Positions 1-7,687 of a DNA stretch of 64,000 nt are shown here, piece after piece; within the stretch, counting starts at the first letter, position 1; every line of letters starts with the position of its first letter. Under the pieces are notes generated by a model, which searched no databases, was not told the DNA's origin, and saw only the letters and a list, made by a program, of their open reading frames with translations. The stretch is from positions 310,001-374,000 of the forward strand of contig NZ_STGD01000001.1 of assembly GCF_005222755.1 (NCBI RefSeq), in the 5' to 3' direction. The stretch comes from Roseomonas sp. HF4 (GTDB taxonomy: Bacteria > Pseudomonadota > Alphaproteobacteria > Acetobacterales > Acetobacteraceae). A program made the translations under genes and the position numbers.

Positions 1-661
1 CGCGGTCCGACAGCAGGTTGAGCGCGGCGGAGACGGTCAGCTCCTCCTCCGATACCTTCACCTTCATGGTCGCGACGGTCTCGTCGAACAGCCGCACCCA
101 GGAGGAGCGGCCCGCGACCTCCTTCTCGTGCAGCAGCTTCTCGAGATCGTCCGAGAGCTGGTGCGGGCGGAAGACACGCAGGTCGCGCAGCCAGGGGCGC
201 CAGCGCCCGAGCGCGGCCGAGCCGCCGACCTTCTGCTCGAGCGCCGCGTCCTCGAGCCGGTTCAGCTCCAGCGTGAAGAACAGCAGGTGGGAGGAGATGG
301 TCGTCACCCGCTCCTGCGTCGTCTGGTAGAAGCGCCCGTTCGCGGGGTCCTGCGCGTCGCCGCTGAACACCAGCCCGGCATAGGAGGTGACGCGGCCGAG
401 GCGTTCCCACATCGCCTCGTATTCCGCGATCGCCTGCGCGAGCGCGTCGCCGCCGAGGCCGCCGAGGCGGCCGGCGAGCCGCGCCTCGAAGGCGCGGGCC
501 TCGGTCTCGGCACGGTCGAGGTCGGCGGCCAGCCGCGGGTCGTCCGGCGCGGCATAGAGGTCCGAGAGGTCCCAGACGGGCAGCGCGGCGTCGTGGCCGG
601 CGGCGGCGTCCAGCGGGGCGAGGGCGGGGGCGGGGAGATGCGTGCGGGTCACGCAGCCCAT
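1..661 (-). CDS. pepF: Oligoendopeptidase F, M3 family (N-terminal part, cut by window edge)
   Basis: About 220 N-terminal residues are present; the 3' part, including the expected HExxH zinc site, lies beyond base 1. The reading frame runs without stop from an ATG at 661 (an in-frame GTG is at 652). Seen: an N-terminal 'LPVWDLSDLY' stretch, then 'YAGLVFSGDAQDP', 'FFTLELNRL' and 'LRDLRVFRPHQLSDDLEKLLHEK', the helical lobe typical of the PepF/M3 oligoendopeptidases. Known for the family: cytoplasmic zinc peptidases that degrade short peptides. It is divergent from the acyl-CoA ligase, with 82 bp between them. The family call is strong on the N-terminal pattern, but catalysis cannot be verified here. 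Confidence 0.85.
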   Translation of the reverse strand, partial: MGCVTRTHLPAPALAPLDAAAGHDAALPVWDLSDLYAAPDDPRLAADLDRAETEARAFEARLAGRLGGLGGDALAQAIAEYEAMWERLGRVTSYAGLVFSGDAQDPANGRFYQTTQERVTTISSHLLFFTLELNRLEDAALEQKVGGSAALGRWRPWLRDLRVFRPHQLSDDLEKLLHEKEVAGRSSWVRLFDETVATMKVKVSEEELTVSAALNLLSDR

Positions 662-743
662 ATAGGCCAAACGCCGGCATGGCCAAGCGGCGCGGCGCCC
701 TCTACATCGGCGAAGGGGACGGCCGAGGGGAAAAGGGGACGCG

Positions 744-2468
744 ATGCCCTACGCTGACGGAGGCTGGCCGACGCTGCCGGCGATGATGCTGGCGCGCGCC
801 GCCGAATGGGCCGACCGGCCGCTGTTCCGCCACTGGCAGGGCGGCGCCTGGCAGAGCCTGCGCTGGGGCGACTTCGCGCTGCAGATCGCCTCGGTCGCCG
901 CCTTCCTCCGCGCCCGCGGCATCGGCCCCGGCGACCGCGTGATGCTGGTCAGCGAGAACCGGCCGGAATTCCCGATCGCCGATACCGCCATCATGGCCCT
1001 GGGCGCCATCACGGTGCCGACCTACACGACCAACCTCGCGACCGACCACGCGCACATCCTGCGCGATTCGGGCGCGCGGGCGGCCATCGTGTCGACCGCG
1101 AAGCTGGCCGAGCGCGTGCTGGAAGGCGCGGCGCTCGCCGAGGGGCTCGACCTTCTCGTCTGCATCGAGCCGCCGCCCGCGCAGGACGGGCTCACCTGCC
1201 ATGACTGGTCGGAGGCGCTGGCCGCGCCGGGCGACGTCGCCGCCCTGCTCGCGGAATGCGAGGCCGCGGCGCCGGACAGCCTCGCCTGCCTGATCTACAC
1301 CTCCGGCACCGGCGGCCTGCCGAAGGGCGTGATGCTGCCGCATCGCGCGCTGCTCGCGAACCGCGCAGGCGTGCTGCCGCTGGCCCGGCGGCTCGAGCTC
1401 GACGGCAAGCCGTACCTGTCGTTCCTGCCGCTGTCGCATTCCTACGAGCACACCGTGGGCGGCTTCCTGCTGCCCTCCCTCGGCATGGAGGTGGTCTATT
1501 CCCGCGGCGCCGACCGCCTGTCCCACGAATTCACCGAGATCGCGCCCGCCGTCGTCACCGCCGTCCCGCGGCTGTTCGAGGTGCTGCGCGGGCGCATCCT
1601 GGCCGGGCTCGAGAAGGAAGGCGCCTTCAAGCGCGCCCTGTTCGACCGCGCGCTGGCCCTCGGGCTGCGCCGGATGGACGGGCCGCCGCTCGGCCTGCTC
1701 GACCGCCTGCAGGACGCGGTGCTGGACCGCCTGGTGCGGGAGAAGGTGCGCGCCCGCTTCGGCGGGCGGCTGCAGGCGCTGGTCTCGGGCGGCGCGCGGC
1801 TCGACCCCGACCTGTCGGGCTTCTTCATCGCGCTCGGCCTGCCGGTGATCCAGGGCTACGGCCAGACCGAGGCCGGCCCCGTGGTCAGCGTCAACCTGCC
1901 CTGGGCGAACCGGCGCGAGACGGTCGGTCCCCCGCTCGCGGGCGTCGCCTGCCGCATCGCCGAGGACGGGGAAGTGCTGATCCAGGGCGACCTGGTGATG
2001 ACCGGCTACTGGAAAAACCCCGACGCCACCACCGCAGCGCTGAAGCCGCCGCCCGGCGAGACCGGCGCCTGGCTGCACACCGGCGATGTCGGCGTGATCG
2101 AGGGCGGCTACCTCCGCATCACCGACCGCAAGCGGGACTTCATCAAGACGCTCGGCGGCGACATGGTCAGCCCCGCCAAGCTCGAGAGCCTGCTGATGGC
2201 CGAGCCCGAGGTCCATCAGGCGCTGGTGGCGGGCGAAGGCAGGCCCGCCCTGGTCGCGCTGATCGTGCCGGCCGAGGGGATGGAGGGTCGGGTCGCCGAT
2301 GCGGTGCGCCGCGTCAACGCGAAGCTGCCGACCATCGAGCGGATCCGGCACCACGCCGTGACCGAGCCCTTCACCATCGAGAACGGCTTGCTGACGCCGA
2401 CCATGAAGGTGAAGCGGCGGATGGCGATCGAGGCGCGCGCCGCGGCGATCGAGGCGCTGTCGGGCTGA
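744..2468 (+). CDS. AMP-dependent long-chain acyl-CoA synthetase
   Basis: Adenylate-forming ligase of 574 aa that would activate a fatty or other carboxylic acid with ATP and then form the CoA thioester. Seen: the ATP-binding P-loop YTSGTGGLPKGV at about residues 185-196, the adenine-binding GYGQTEAGP near 370, 'LHTGDVG' and 'ITDRKRDFIKT' of the hinge region, and the C-terminal catalytic lysine context 'LTPTMKVKR' near 555. The length is normal for the bacterial long-chain (FadD15-like) subgroup. No signal peptide or membrane segment, so cytoplasmic. It is followed by a CoA transferase and an esterase on the same strand, which suggests CoA-ester metabolism of one acid; the substrate is not readable from sequence. 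Confidence 0.92.
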   Translation: MPYADGGWPTLPAMMLARAAEWADRPLFRHWQGGAWQSLRWGDFALQIASVAAFLRARGIGPGDRVMLVSENRPEFPIADTAIMALGAITVPTYTTNLATDHAHILRDSGARAAIVSTAKLAERVLEGAALAEGLDLLVCIEPPPAQDGLTCHDWSEALAAPGDVAALLAECEAAAPDSLACLIYTSGTGGLPKGVMLPHRALLANRAGVLPLARRLELDGKPYLSFLPLSHSYEHTVGGFLLPSLGMEVVYSRGADRLSHEFTEIAPAVVTAVPRLFEVLRGRILAGLEKEGAFKRALFDRALALGLRRMDGPPLGLLDRLQDAVLDRLVREKVRARFGGRLQALVSGGARLDPDLSGFFIALGLPVIQGYGQTEAGPVVSVNLPWANRRETVGPPLAGVACRIAEDGEVLIQGDLVMTGYWKNPDATTAALKPPPGETGAWLHTGDVGVIEGGYLRITDRKRDFIKTLGGDMVSPAKLESLLMAEPEVHQALVAGEGRPALVALIVPAEGMEGRVADAVRRVNAKLPTIERIRHHAVTEPFTIENGLLTPTMKVKRRMAIEARAAAIEALSG

Positions 2469-2499
2469 ACGCCCTCGCCAAGGCAGGCGGCAGACGCCC

Positions 2500-2565
2500 C
2501 CGACTTCGGCACCAGGAGACAAGGAAGGGAGGGGGTTTGGGGGAGGTTCCCCTCCCCCGACCTTC
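2500..2565. repeat. Intergenic palindromic repeat family B, copy B1 (partial)
   Basis: Right-hand half of the family B element, lying 3' of the acyl-CoA ligase. The hairpin at 2539-2558 has stem GGGGGAGG / CCTCCCCC around a ttcc loop, and it is followed by the shared tail 'CGACCTT'. The preceding 'GACAAGGAAGGGAGGGGG' matches the corresponding part of the copy at 53.6 kb. The left arm is degraded or absent. May act as an RNA stem-loop terminator or mRNA 3' stabiliser (inference). Confidence 0.7.
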
Positions 2566-2634
2566 CCGCTCCGCGGGCGCCCTGCGCCAGACCCGCCCCT
2601 GGACCGCGTCCGGGCAATGCGCGAGCGTCTGCCC

Positions 2635-4035
2635 ATGGTGACCTCCCCGACCGCCGCCCTCACGGATATCTGGCAGCAGGCCGGCCTTGCGCCCGCCATG
2701 CGGCCCGCCGTCGCCCTCTCCGGCGCCGATCCGCTCGTGCCCTCGACCTTCGCGCTCGGCGCCGCGGCGCTCGCCAGCATCGGCGCGGCCGGTGCCGCCG
2801 CCGCCGCGATCCACGCCGCCCGCGGCGGCCCCGCGCAGCGCGTCGGCGTCGCGATCGACCACGCGCTCGCCGAGTTCCGCTCGGAACACCACCTCCGCAT
2901 CGATGGCGCGCCGGTGCATGAGGGCTGGGACCGCATCGCCGGGCTGCATCGCTGCGGGGACGGGCGCTGGCTGCGCCTGCACACGAACCACGCGCACCAC
3001 CGTGACGCCGCGCTCGGCGTTCTCGGCTGCGCCTACGACCGCGCGGCCGTGACGGCTGCGCTGCAATCCTGGCGCGCCGCCGACGCCGAGGACGCGATCT
3101 ACGCCGCGGGCGGCGTCGCCACCATGACGCGCGGCGCGGCCGAATGGGCCGCGACCCCGCAGGGCGCCGCCGCCACCGCCCTGCCGGCGCTGGTCATCGA
3201 GCGCATCGGCGAGGCGCCGCCGACGCCGCTGCCGCCGCTGGCCGGGCGCCCCCTCGAAGGGCTGCGCGTGCTCGACCTGACGCGGGTCATCGCGGGGCCG
3301 GTGGCCGGGCGCACGCTGGCGGCGCATGGCGCGGAGGTGCTGCACGTCACGCAGCCGGGCGGCCCGTCGATCCCTGCCCTCGTGATGGACACCGGGCGCG
3401 GCAAGCGCTGCGCGGCGCTCGACCTGCGCGACCCGGCGCAGCGCGCGACGCTCGCGGGCCTCGCCGCCGGCGCGGACGTGTTCCTCCAGGGCTACCGCCC
3501 CGGCGCGATCGCGGCGCATGGCTTCGCGCCGGATGACCTCGCCGCGCTGCGCCCGGGGATCGTCTGCGTCTCGCTCTCGGCCTGGGGGCATCTCGGCCCC
3601 TGGTCCGGCCGGCGCGGCTTCGATTCGCTCGTGCAGAACGCCAACGGCATCAACGACGACGAGGCGGCGGCTGCCGGCGAGGACACGCCGCGTCCCCTGC
3701 CCTGCCAGGCGCTCGACCACGCCTCGGGCTACCTGCTCGCCTTCGGCGCGATGGCGGCGCTGCTGCGGCGGGCGGAGGAAGGCGGGTCGTGGCTCGTGCG
3801 CGTCAGCCTGGCCGGCACCGGGGAATGGATCCGGCGGCTCGGGCGCATCGAGGGCGGCCTTGCCGCGCCCGGCACGCCCGACCCGGAGGCGCTGGGCTGG
3901 ATGGAGGAAGGCGACAGCGGCTTCGGCCGCATGCGCGCGCTGCGGCACGCGGCGATGCTTTCCGCGACGCCCGCGCGATGGGCGCTGCCGGCGATGCCGC
4001 TCGGCAGCCATCCGCCTGCTTGGCTGCGCGGCTGA
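2635..4035 (+). CDS. CaiB/BaiF family (class III) CoA transferase, apparently rearranged domain order
   Basis: 466-aa protein. The family N-terminal signature 'LEGLRVLDLTRVIAGPVAGR' appears only near residue 200, followed by 'DTGRGKRCAALDL', 'GYRPGAIA', 'VSLSAWG', and 'LDHASGYLLAFGAMAALLRR', after which the protein soon ends with 'ALPAMPLGSHPP'. The first 195 residues contain 'CGDGRWLRLHTN', which resembles the C-terminal domain of ordinary members, so domain order looks permuted. Known for the family: transfer of CoA between carboxylic acids through an aspartyl-CoA intermediate. Alternative starts are ATG at 2617 and GTG at 2638; neither has a strong ribosome site. It follows the acyl-CoA ligase and precedes an esterase. 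Confidence 0.83.
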   Translation: MVTSPTAALTDIWQQAGLAPAMRPAVALSGADPLVPSTFALGAAALASIGAAGAAAAAIHAARGGPAQRVGVAIDHALAEFRSEHHLRIDGAPVHEGWDRIAGLHRCGDGRWLRLHTNHAHHRDAALGVLGCAYDRAAVTAALQSWRAADAEDAIYAAGGVATMTRGAAEWAATPQGAAATALPALVIERIGEAPPTPLPPLAGRPLEGLRVLDLTRVIAGPVAGRTLAAHGAEVLHVTQPGGPSIPALVMDTGRGKRCAALDLRDPAQRATLAGLAAGADVFLQGYRPGAIAAHGFAPDDLAALRPGIVCVSLSAWGHLGPWSGRRGFDSLVQNANGINDDEAAAAGEDTPRPLPCQALDHASGYLLAFGAMAALLRRAEEGGSWLVRVSLAGTGEWIRRLGRIEGGLAAPGTPDPEALGWMEEGDSGFGRMRALRHAAMLSATPARWALPAMPLGSHPPAWLRG

Positions 4036-4046
4036 GGCGGCGCGCC

Positions 4047-5141
4047 GTGGCCGGCCCGGACCCCGTCGGCGCGGCCATCGCGACGCTGGTGCCCGAGACG
4101 CTGGCCGCCTTGGCCCGGCTGGAAGCGGCGGCGCGCACACTGGACCCGGAGACGCTCGGCGCCCTGGCCGCGGCGTTCGACGGCGCGGGGGAGCCGCTCC
4201 GCGCCGCCCTCGCCGCCTCCCGCACCGCGCCGTGGCCGGATGGGCTCGTGCCACTGCGCGCCTGCCTCGAAGGCGCCGCCGCGGCGGCGCTCGGCGGTCT
4301 CGATGGCCTGGCGGCCCTGACCGATGCGCCGGACCCGCTGCGCGCCGCCGCGCGGGCGCTGCGCGCCCATGCCGAAGGCTGCGAGGCGATCTATCCGCTC
4401 GCCGCCTTCATCCCGGCCGTGAGCGAGCATTTCCTCGACCCGCCGGCGCGCGCGGACCGCGACCTCGCGCTGCGCCTCGCGGCCGTGCAGCCGGGGCGGG
4501 ACGGCGCGGGCTCGCTGCATCTGGGCGGACCGCCCGGAACGCGCGGCGGCGCGGCGCTCTATGTCCCGGAATGGCTGGACCCGACGGCGCCGGCGCCACT
4601 CGTCGTCGCGCTGCATGGCGGCAGCGGGGACGGGCGGCGCTTCCTCTGGGCCTTCCTGCGCGCGGCGCGCAGCCGAGGCTGGGTGGTGCTGGCGCCGACC
4701 GCCGCCGGCCGCACCTGGTCCCTCGCCGAGCCCGAGGCGGATGGCGCCGGCATCCGGGCCCTGGTCGCGCAGGCGGCGGCGCTGCGGCCCCTGCTGCCCG
4801 CGCCGCGGCTGCTCGCCGGCATGAGCGACGGCGGCACATTCGCCTATACCTTCGGCCTCGGCGCGGGGGCGGCGGACTTCACGCACCTCGCGCCCGTCGC
4901 GGCGGCCTTCAACCGCTTCGTCATGGGCTTCGCGAACCCCGCCCGCGTACAGGGCCTGCCGGTCCGCATCCTGCACGGCGCGCAGGACTGGATGTTCCCG
5001 GCCGAGACCGCCCGCGACGCCGCCGCGGCGCTCGCGGCCGCCGGGGCGCGCGTCGCGCATCGGGAAATCGAAGACCTGGCGCATGCCTGGCCGTCGGAGG
5101 AAACCGGGGCGATCCTCGACTGGTGCGCCGCGCCCGGCTGA
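4047..5141 (+). CDS. Alpha/beta hydrolase, phospholipase/carboxylesterase type
   Basis: 364 aa from a GTG start placed 9 nt after a gagg sequence; a TTG at 4020, in frame and overlapping the CoA transferase, is the alternative. The first half is an Ala-rich helical region without a recognised domain. The second half is a compact esterase: oxyanion 'ALHGGSGDG', nucleophile elbow 'GMSDGG', acid in 'HGAQDWMFP', histidine in 'DLAHAWP'. Family members hydrolyse carboxylic esters or dienelactones in the cytoplasm. Its stop codon abuts the stop of the convergent dioxygenase with no base between them. The substrate is unknown; context suggests release of an acid later handled as CoA ester. Confidence 0.8.
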   Translation: MAGPDPVGAAIATLVPETLAALARLEAAARTLDPETLGALAAAFDGAGEPLRAALAASRTAPWPDGLVPLRACLEGAAAAALGGLDGLAALTDAPDPLRAAARALRAHAEGCEAIYPLAAFIPAVSEHFLDPPARADRDLALRLAAVQPGRDGAGSLHLGGPPGTRGGAALYVPEWLDPTAPAPLVVALHGGSGDGRRFLWAFLRAARSRGWVVLAPTAAGRTWSLAEPEADGAGIRALVAQAAALRPLLPAPRLLAGMSDGGTFAYTFGLGAGAADFTHLAPVAAAFNRFVMGFANPARVQGLPVRILHGAQDWMFPAETARDAAAALAAAGARVAHREIEDLAHAWPSEETGAILDWCAAPG

Positions 5142-6212
5142 TCAGGCCGTGACAGCGCTCCGCCCGGGAATCGCGCCGCCGCGCAGCGCCCCCGCCTCGA
5201 CCCGCCCCCACTGCACCCGGTGCCCTTCCGGCAGGGCACGGCCGAACGGGACCGAGAGCCAGATCCGCAGCAGCACCCGGCGCTGCCCGGCCGCTGCATC
5301 GTCCGCATAGGCGGTGCGGCCGTGATAGGTGACGTGCTGGTTCAGCAACTGCAGGTCGCCGGGCGTGAAGGGCGCCTCGGCGCACAATTCCTCCGCCAGC
5401 GCGGCCAGCATGTCCATCGCCTCGACCTGCGCGGGCCGCGGCGGCGGGACGCCCGGCTCGGCATGCGCCATCTCGACGTAGGTGCGGCTGTATTGGCTGG
5501 TGAAGGCGCCATCCGGACCGCGCGCGAAGACCGGCATGCGGAACACGCGGTCGGCATGATCCGCGCCTTCCTCGTCCGCCGGGCGCATGCGCCAGAAATC
5601 CTCGTACAGCACCGCGAGCAGGTCGGGCCGGTGGCGCGCCATCTCGTCGTGGATCGCGACGGTCGAGACGACGCGCGACACGCCGCCCGCGATTCCGTTC
5701 GACGCGGCAAGCAGCGCCAGCACGTCGCACTTGTCGGTATGGAAGCGCAGCGGCCCGGTCGAGCGCGAGCGCGCCCGCGCCGAGGGCAGCGGCCCCGCGC
5801 CGTCGCCCGTCACGGCGATGCCCTGCCCGGTCTCGTCCTTCACCTCGGCCAGCACCTCGCCGGCGGTATTCTGGAACAGCGGCGTGCCGAGGGCGCAGCA
5901 GAAACCCCAGAACAGGCGCCGCAGGTCCTCGGGCGCGATGCGCCCGACCGGCAGTCCCGACAGGCGCACGACGCCCGCGCCATGCTCGAGTTCCGCCGCG
6001 ACCTCGGCGAGCAGGGGCGCGAGGTCCGGCAGGGGGAAGTCCGCGTGCCCGAAGCCGGGCGGGCTGAGCCCGGCCTGCCGCGCCGCGGCGACCGCCCGCT
6101 CCAGCGCCGCGATCTCGGCCTCATCCAGGCGACGCGGCCAGAAGCCCCGCGCGGCAAGGTCCGCACCGCGCCACGCGGCGGCGCCGCCGATCGGGGCATG
6201 GGGGTGGTCCAT
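5142..6212 (-). CDS. TauD/TfdA-family Fe(II)/2-oxoglutarate dioxygenase
   Basis: 356 aa. The start at 6212 has a strong AGGAGG-type site just upstream; longer in-frame starts would run into repeat DNA. Visible iron ligands are the HxD pair H158/D160 in 'RFHTDKCD' and the distal histidine H297 in 'VTYHGRTAY', followed by the arginine-rich 'RVLLRIWLSVPFG' that binds the co-substrate carboxylate. The motif 'SQYSRTYVEMAH' is characteristic of the TauD-like clade that includes gamma-butyrobetaine-type and uncharacterised hydroxylases. Reaction: oxidative hydroxylation of an organic substrate coupled to 2-oxoglutarate decarboxylation; the substrate is unknown. Confidence 0.87.
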   Translation of the reverse strand: MDHPHAPIGGAAAWRGADLAARGFWPRRLDEAEIAALERAVAAARQAGLSPPGFGHADFPLPDLAPLLAEVAAELEHGAGVVRLSGLPVGRIAPEDLRRLFWGFCCALGTPLFQNTAGEVLAEVKDETGQGIAVTGDGAGPLPSARARSRSTGPLRFHTDKCDVLALLAASNGIAGGVSRVVSTVAIHDEMARHRPDLLAVLYEDFWRMRPADEEGADHADRVFRMPVFARGPDGAFTSQYSRTYVEMAHAEPGVPPPRPAQVEAMDMLAALAEELCAEAPFTPGDLQLLNQHVTYHGRTAYADDAAAGQRRVLLRIWLSVPFGRALPEGHRVQWGRVEAGALRGGAIPGRSAVTA

Positions 6213-6279
6213 GGCGGCCTCCTTGGGGCGGACGCGAGCCTCCGCCCGGGCGGCGGGGCGGTCAACGGCAGGCAACGTC

Positions 6280-6345
6280 GCGGGCGGAGAACCTCCCCCG
6301 ATCCCGCGCCCTTCCGTGTCACCTGGCGCCGGACCTCCGGGGTCC
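6280..6345. repeat. Intergenic palindromic repeat family B, copy B2 (degenerate)
   Basis: Lies in the 147 bp between the DOPA-dioxygenase-like gene and the TauD-type dioxygenase. Recognisable pieces are 'GGAGAACCTCCCCCGATCC' (the left hairpin half of copies at 9.8 and 18.9 kb) and 'GTGTCACCTGGCGCCGG', the left arm of the central inverted repeat. The right half is lost. Another short palindrome, 'CCGGACCTCCGGGGTCCGG', is still present. Confidence 0.6.
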
Positions 6346-6359
6346 GGCGGCGGGGCGCG

Positions 6360-6722
6360 TCAGTCCGGCAGCACGCTTGCATCCAGCGCCAGCACCGCGC
6401 CCATCCACATCGCGTGGCGCAGGTGGTCTGCCTTCTGGCGGCCGGTCTCGGGGTGCACAAGCACCGCAAGCCCGTCCCGGTTCAGCGCCAGGAAGGGTAC
6501 CAGCGCGGGGAACAGCGCCGGCGCGAAGGCAACCTGGTACATCGCCTGCGGATGCGGGCCGACCGGCACCTCGTGCCAGCGGCCGAGGACCGCGTCGGGA
6601 AACGCCGCGGCGATGCCGTCGCGCAGCCTGGCGGCGGCGTCGCGCGTCGCGGCGTCGAAATAGACATGCGCGTGCCAGCCCTTGATCGCATCGGGAGGGG
6701 CGAACACGCGCGCGCCCCTCAC
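6360..6722 (-). CDS. DOPA 4,5-dioxygenase family protein
   Basis: 120-aa protein matching the small DOPA 4,5-dioxygenase family: 'GWHAHVYFDA' at the N-terminus, 'GPHPQAMYQVAF', 'LNRDGLAVLVHPETG' and 'DHLRHAMWMG'. The conserved histidines (H17/H19, the HPxTG histidine, DHxxHA) are the expected metal or catalytic residues. Known: some fungal members cleave the DOPA ring extradiolically; the role of bacterial homologues is mostly undefined. Its ATG overlaps the gapR stop codon by four bases (ATGA), so the two are translationally coupled. I infer co-expression with gapR but no shared function. Confidence 0.85.
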   Translation of the reverse strand: MRGARVFAPPDAIKGWHAHVYFDAATRDAAARLRDGIAAAFPDAVLGRWHEVPVGPHPQAMYQVAFAPALFPALVPFLALNRDGLAVLVHPETGRQKADHLRHAMWMGAVLALDASVLPD

Positions 6723-6988
6723 ATGCCGAGCGCGCGGCGATAGAGGTCGAGCAGCGTCTCCTGCTCCTCCACCTCGGCGGGCTCCTGCTTGCGGATGCGC
6801 AGGATGGCGCGGATCACCTTGATGTCGAAGCCGGCGGACTTGGCTTCCGCCATGATGTCCTTGATGTCGGAGGAGAGCGCCTTCTTCTCCTCCTCCAGCC
6901 GCTCGACGCGCTCGATGATAGAGCGCAGCCGGTCGGCCGCGATGCCGCCCACCTCGGTGTCGTCCTGCTTCTTCGCCGCCTGTGACAT
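6719..6988 (-). CDS. gapR: GapR-like nucleoid-associated protein (DUF2312)
   Basis: 89 aa. The core 'RSIIERVERLEEEKK', 'AEAKSAGFDIKVIRAILRIRKQ' and 'LDLYRRALGM' is the DUF2312 domain. The best-studied member, Caulobacter GapR, is a coiled-coil protein that clamps overtwisted AT-rich DNA and helps topoisomerases during replication and transcription. An in-frame ATG at 7042 would add 18 residues, but the codons there (GCT, AAA, CTT) are atypical for this genome, so I prefer 6988, which also gives the usual family length. It is coupled by ATGA overlap to the downstream DOPA dioxygenase and follows a DUF1244 gene. Confidence 0.9.
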   Translation of the reverse strand: MSQAAKKQDDTEVGGIAADRLRSIIERVERLEEEKKALSSDIKDIMAEAKSAGFDIKVIRAILRIRKQEPAEVEEQETLLDLYRRALGM

Positions 6989-7055
6989 CGCCCTGCCCGC
7001 CGTCTGAAGGGAGGCGGGTTTAGCCCTCGGGGTGCGCGCCATCAATGCTTGCCCT

Positions 7056-7403
7056 TCAATGGCCGGGATTGGCGGCGGCGAAGCGCGCCTTCTGGTCGGC
7101 GCTCGCCTCGGTCTGGTGCTTCGCCTGCCAGTCCTTGTAGGGCATGCCGTAGACGATCTCGCGCGCATCCGGGGTTTCCAGCGCCTGGCCCGCCTCCCCG
7201 GCCGCCTCCTGGTACCAGCGTGACAGGCAGTTCCGGCAGAACCCGGTCAGATTCATCATGTCGATGTTCTGCACGTCGGTGCGCTCGCGCAGGTGCTGGA
7301 CCAGCTTGCGGAAGGCCGCGGCCTCGATCCTCTCGCGCGCCGTGGCGTCGAGGGCTGCGGCGGCGCCGAGCGCCAGGTCGGCTTCGGGCTGGGGTGCGGG
7401 CAT
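7056..7403 (-). CDS. DUF1244 family protein
   Basis: 115 aa. The start at 7403 follows a good GGAGGG site. The hallmark 'AFRKLVQHLRERTDVQNIDM' continued by 'MNLTGFCRNCLSRWYQEAA', then 'EIVYGMPYKDWQAKHQ', is the nearly invariant DUF1244 sequence of Proteobacteria. The paired cysteines in CRNC could bind metal or be redox active, but the function is not known. It is first in a minus-strand group DUF1244, gapR, DOPA dioxygenase; upstream lies a 284-bp divergent region shared with the metallopeptidase gene. Confidence 0.9.
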   Translation of the reverse strand: MPAPQPEADLALGAAAALDATARERIEAAAFRKLVQHLRERTDVQNIDMMNLTGFCRNCLSRWYQEAAGEAGQALETPDAREIVYGMPYKDWQAKHQTEASADQKARFAAANPGH

Positions 7404-7507
7404 GGCGTGTGTCCCTCCTCGGTCCGCGCCTAGATGGCCCATCCGGGGCCGCTACGCCATAGCTCCGCCGGCGCCTGCACCATGGGCCGGCGGGCTCGAC
7501 ATGATCG

Positions 7508-7537
7508 TTGTGGACAACGCCGCTTACCTGTTACGAT
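7508..7537 (+). promoter_or_regulatory. Possible sigma-70-type promoter before the orphan metallopeptidase
   Basis: Within the most AT-rich stretch of the 284-bp divergent region there is TTGTGG (7508-7513) and TACGAT (7532-7537), separated by 18 bp, oriented toward the gene at 7688. The pattern fits -35/-10 spacing, but the match is imperfect and the leader would be about 150 nt. The rest of 7404-7687 holds no gene I can support. Confidence 0.3.
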
Positions 7538-7687
7538 AACGGTCGAATGATCAGCTAGGATCCCATCCGTGCATGCCGGGCGCGGCAAGGTCCGATCCAG
7601 CCGTTCCGCTCTCCCGGGGATCGCAACGTGCAGTTGGGCGGCCGATCCCCGCGTCTGTCGGGGTGGCGGCGCCCGAGGGAACCGACC

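Noticed and set aside
702..2984. A 760-residue minus-strand frame opposite the acyl-CoA ligase
   Set aside because: Composition is typical of an antisense shadow and no motif was visible, while the plus strand has complete ligase motifs.
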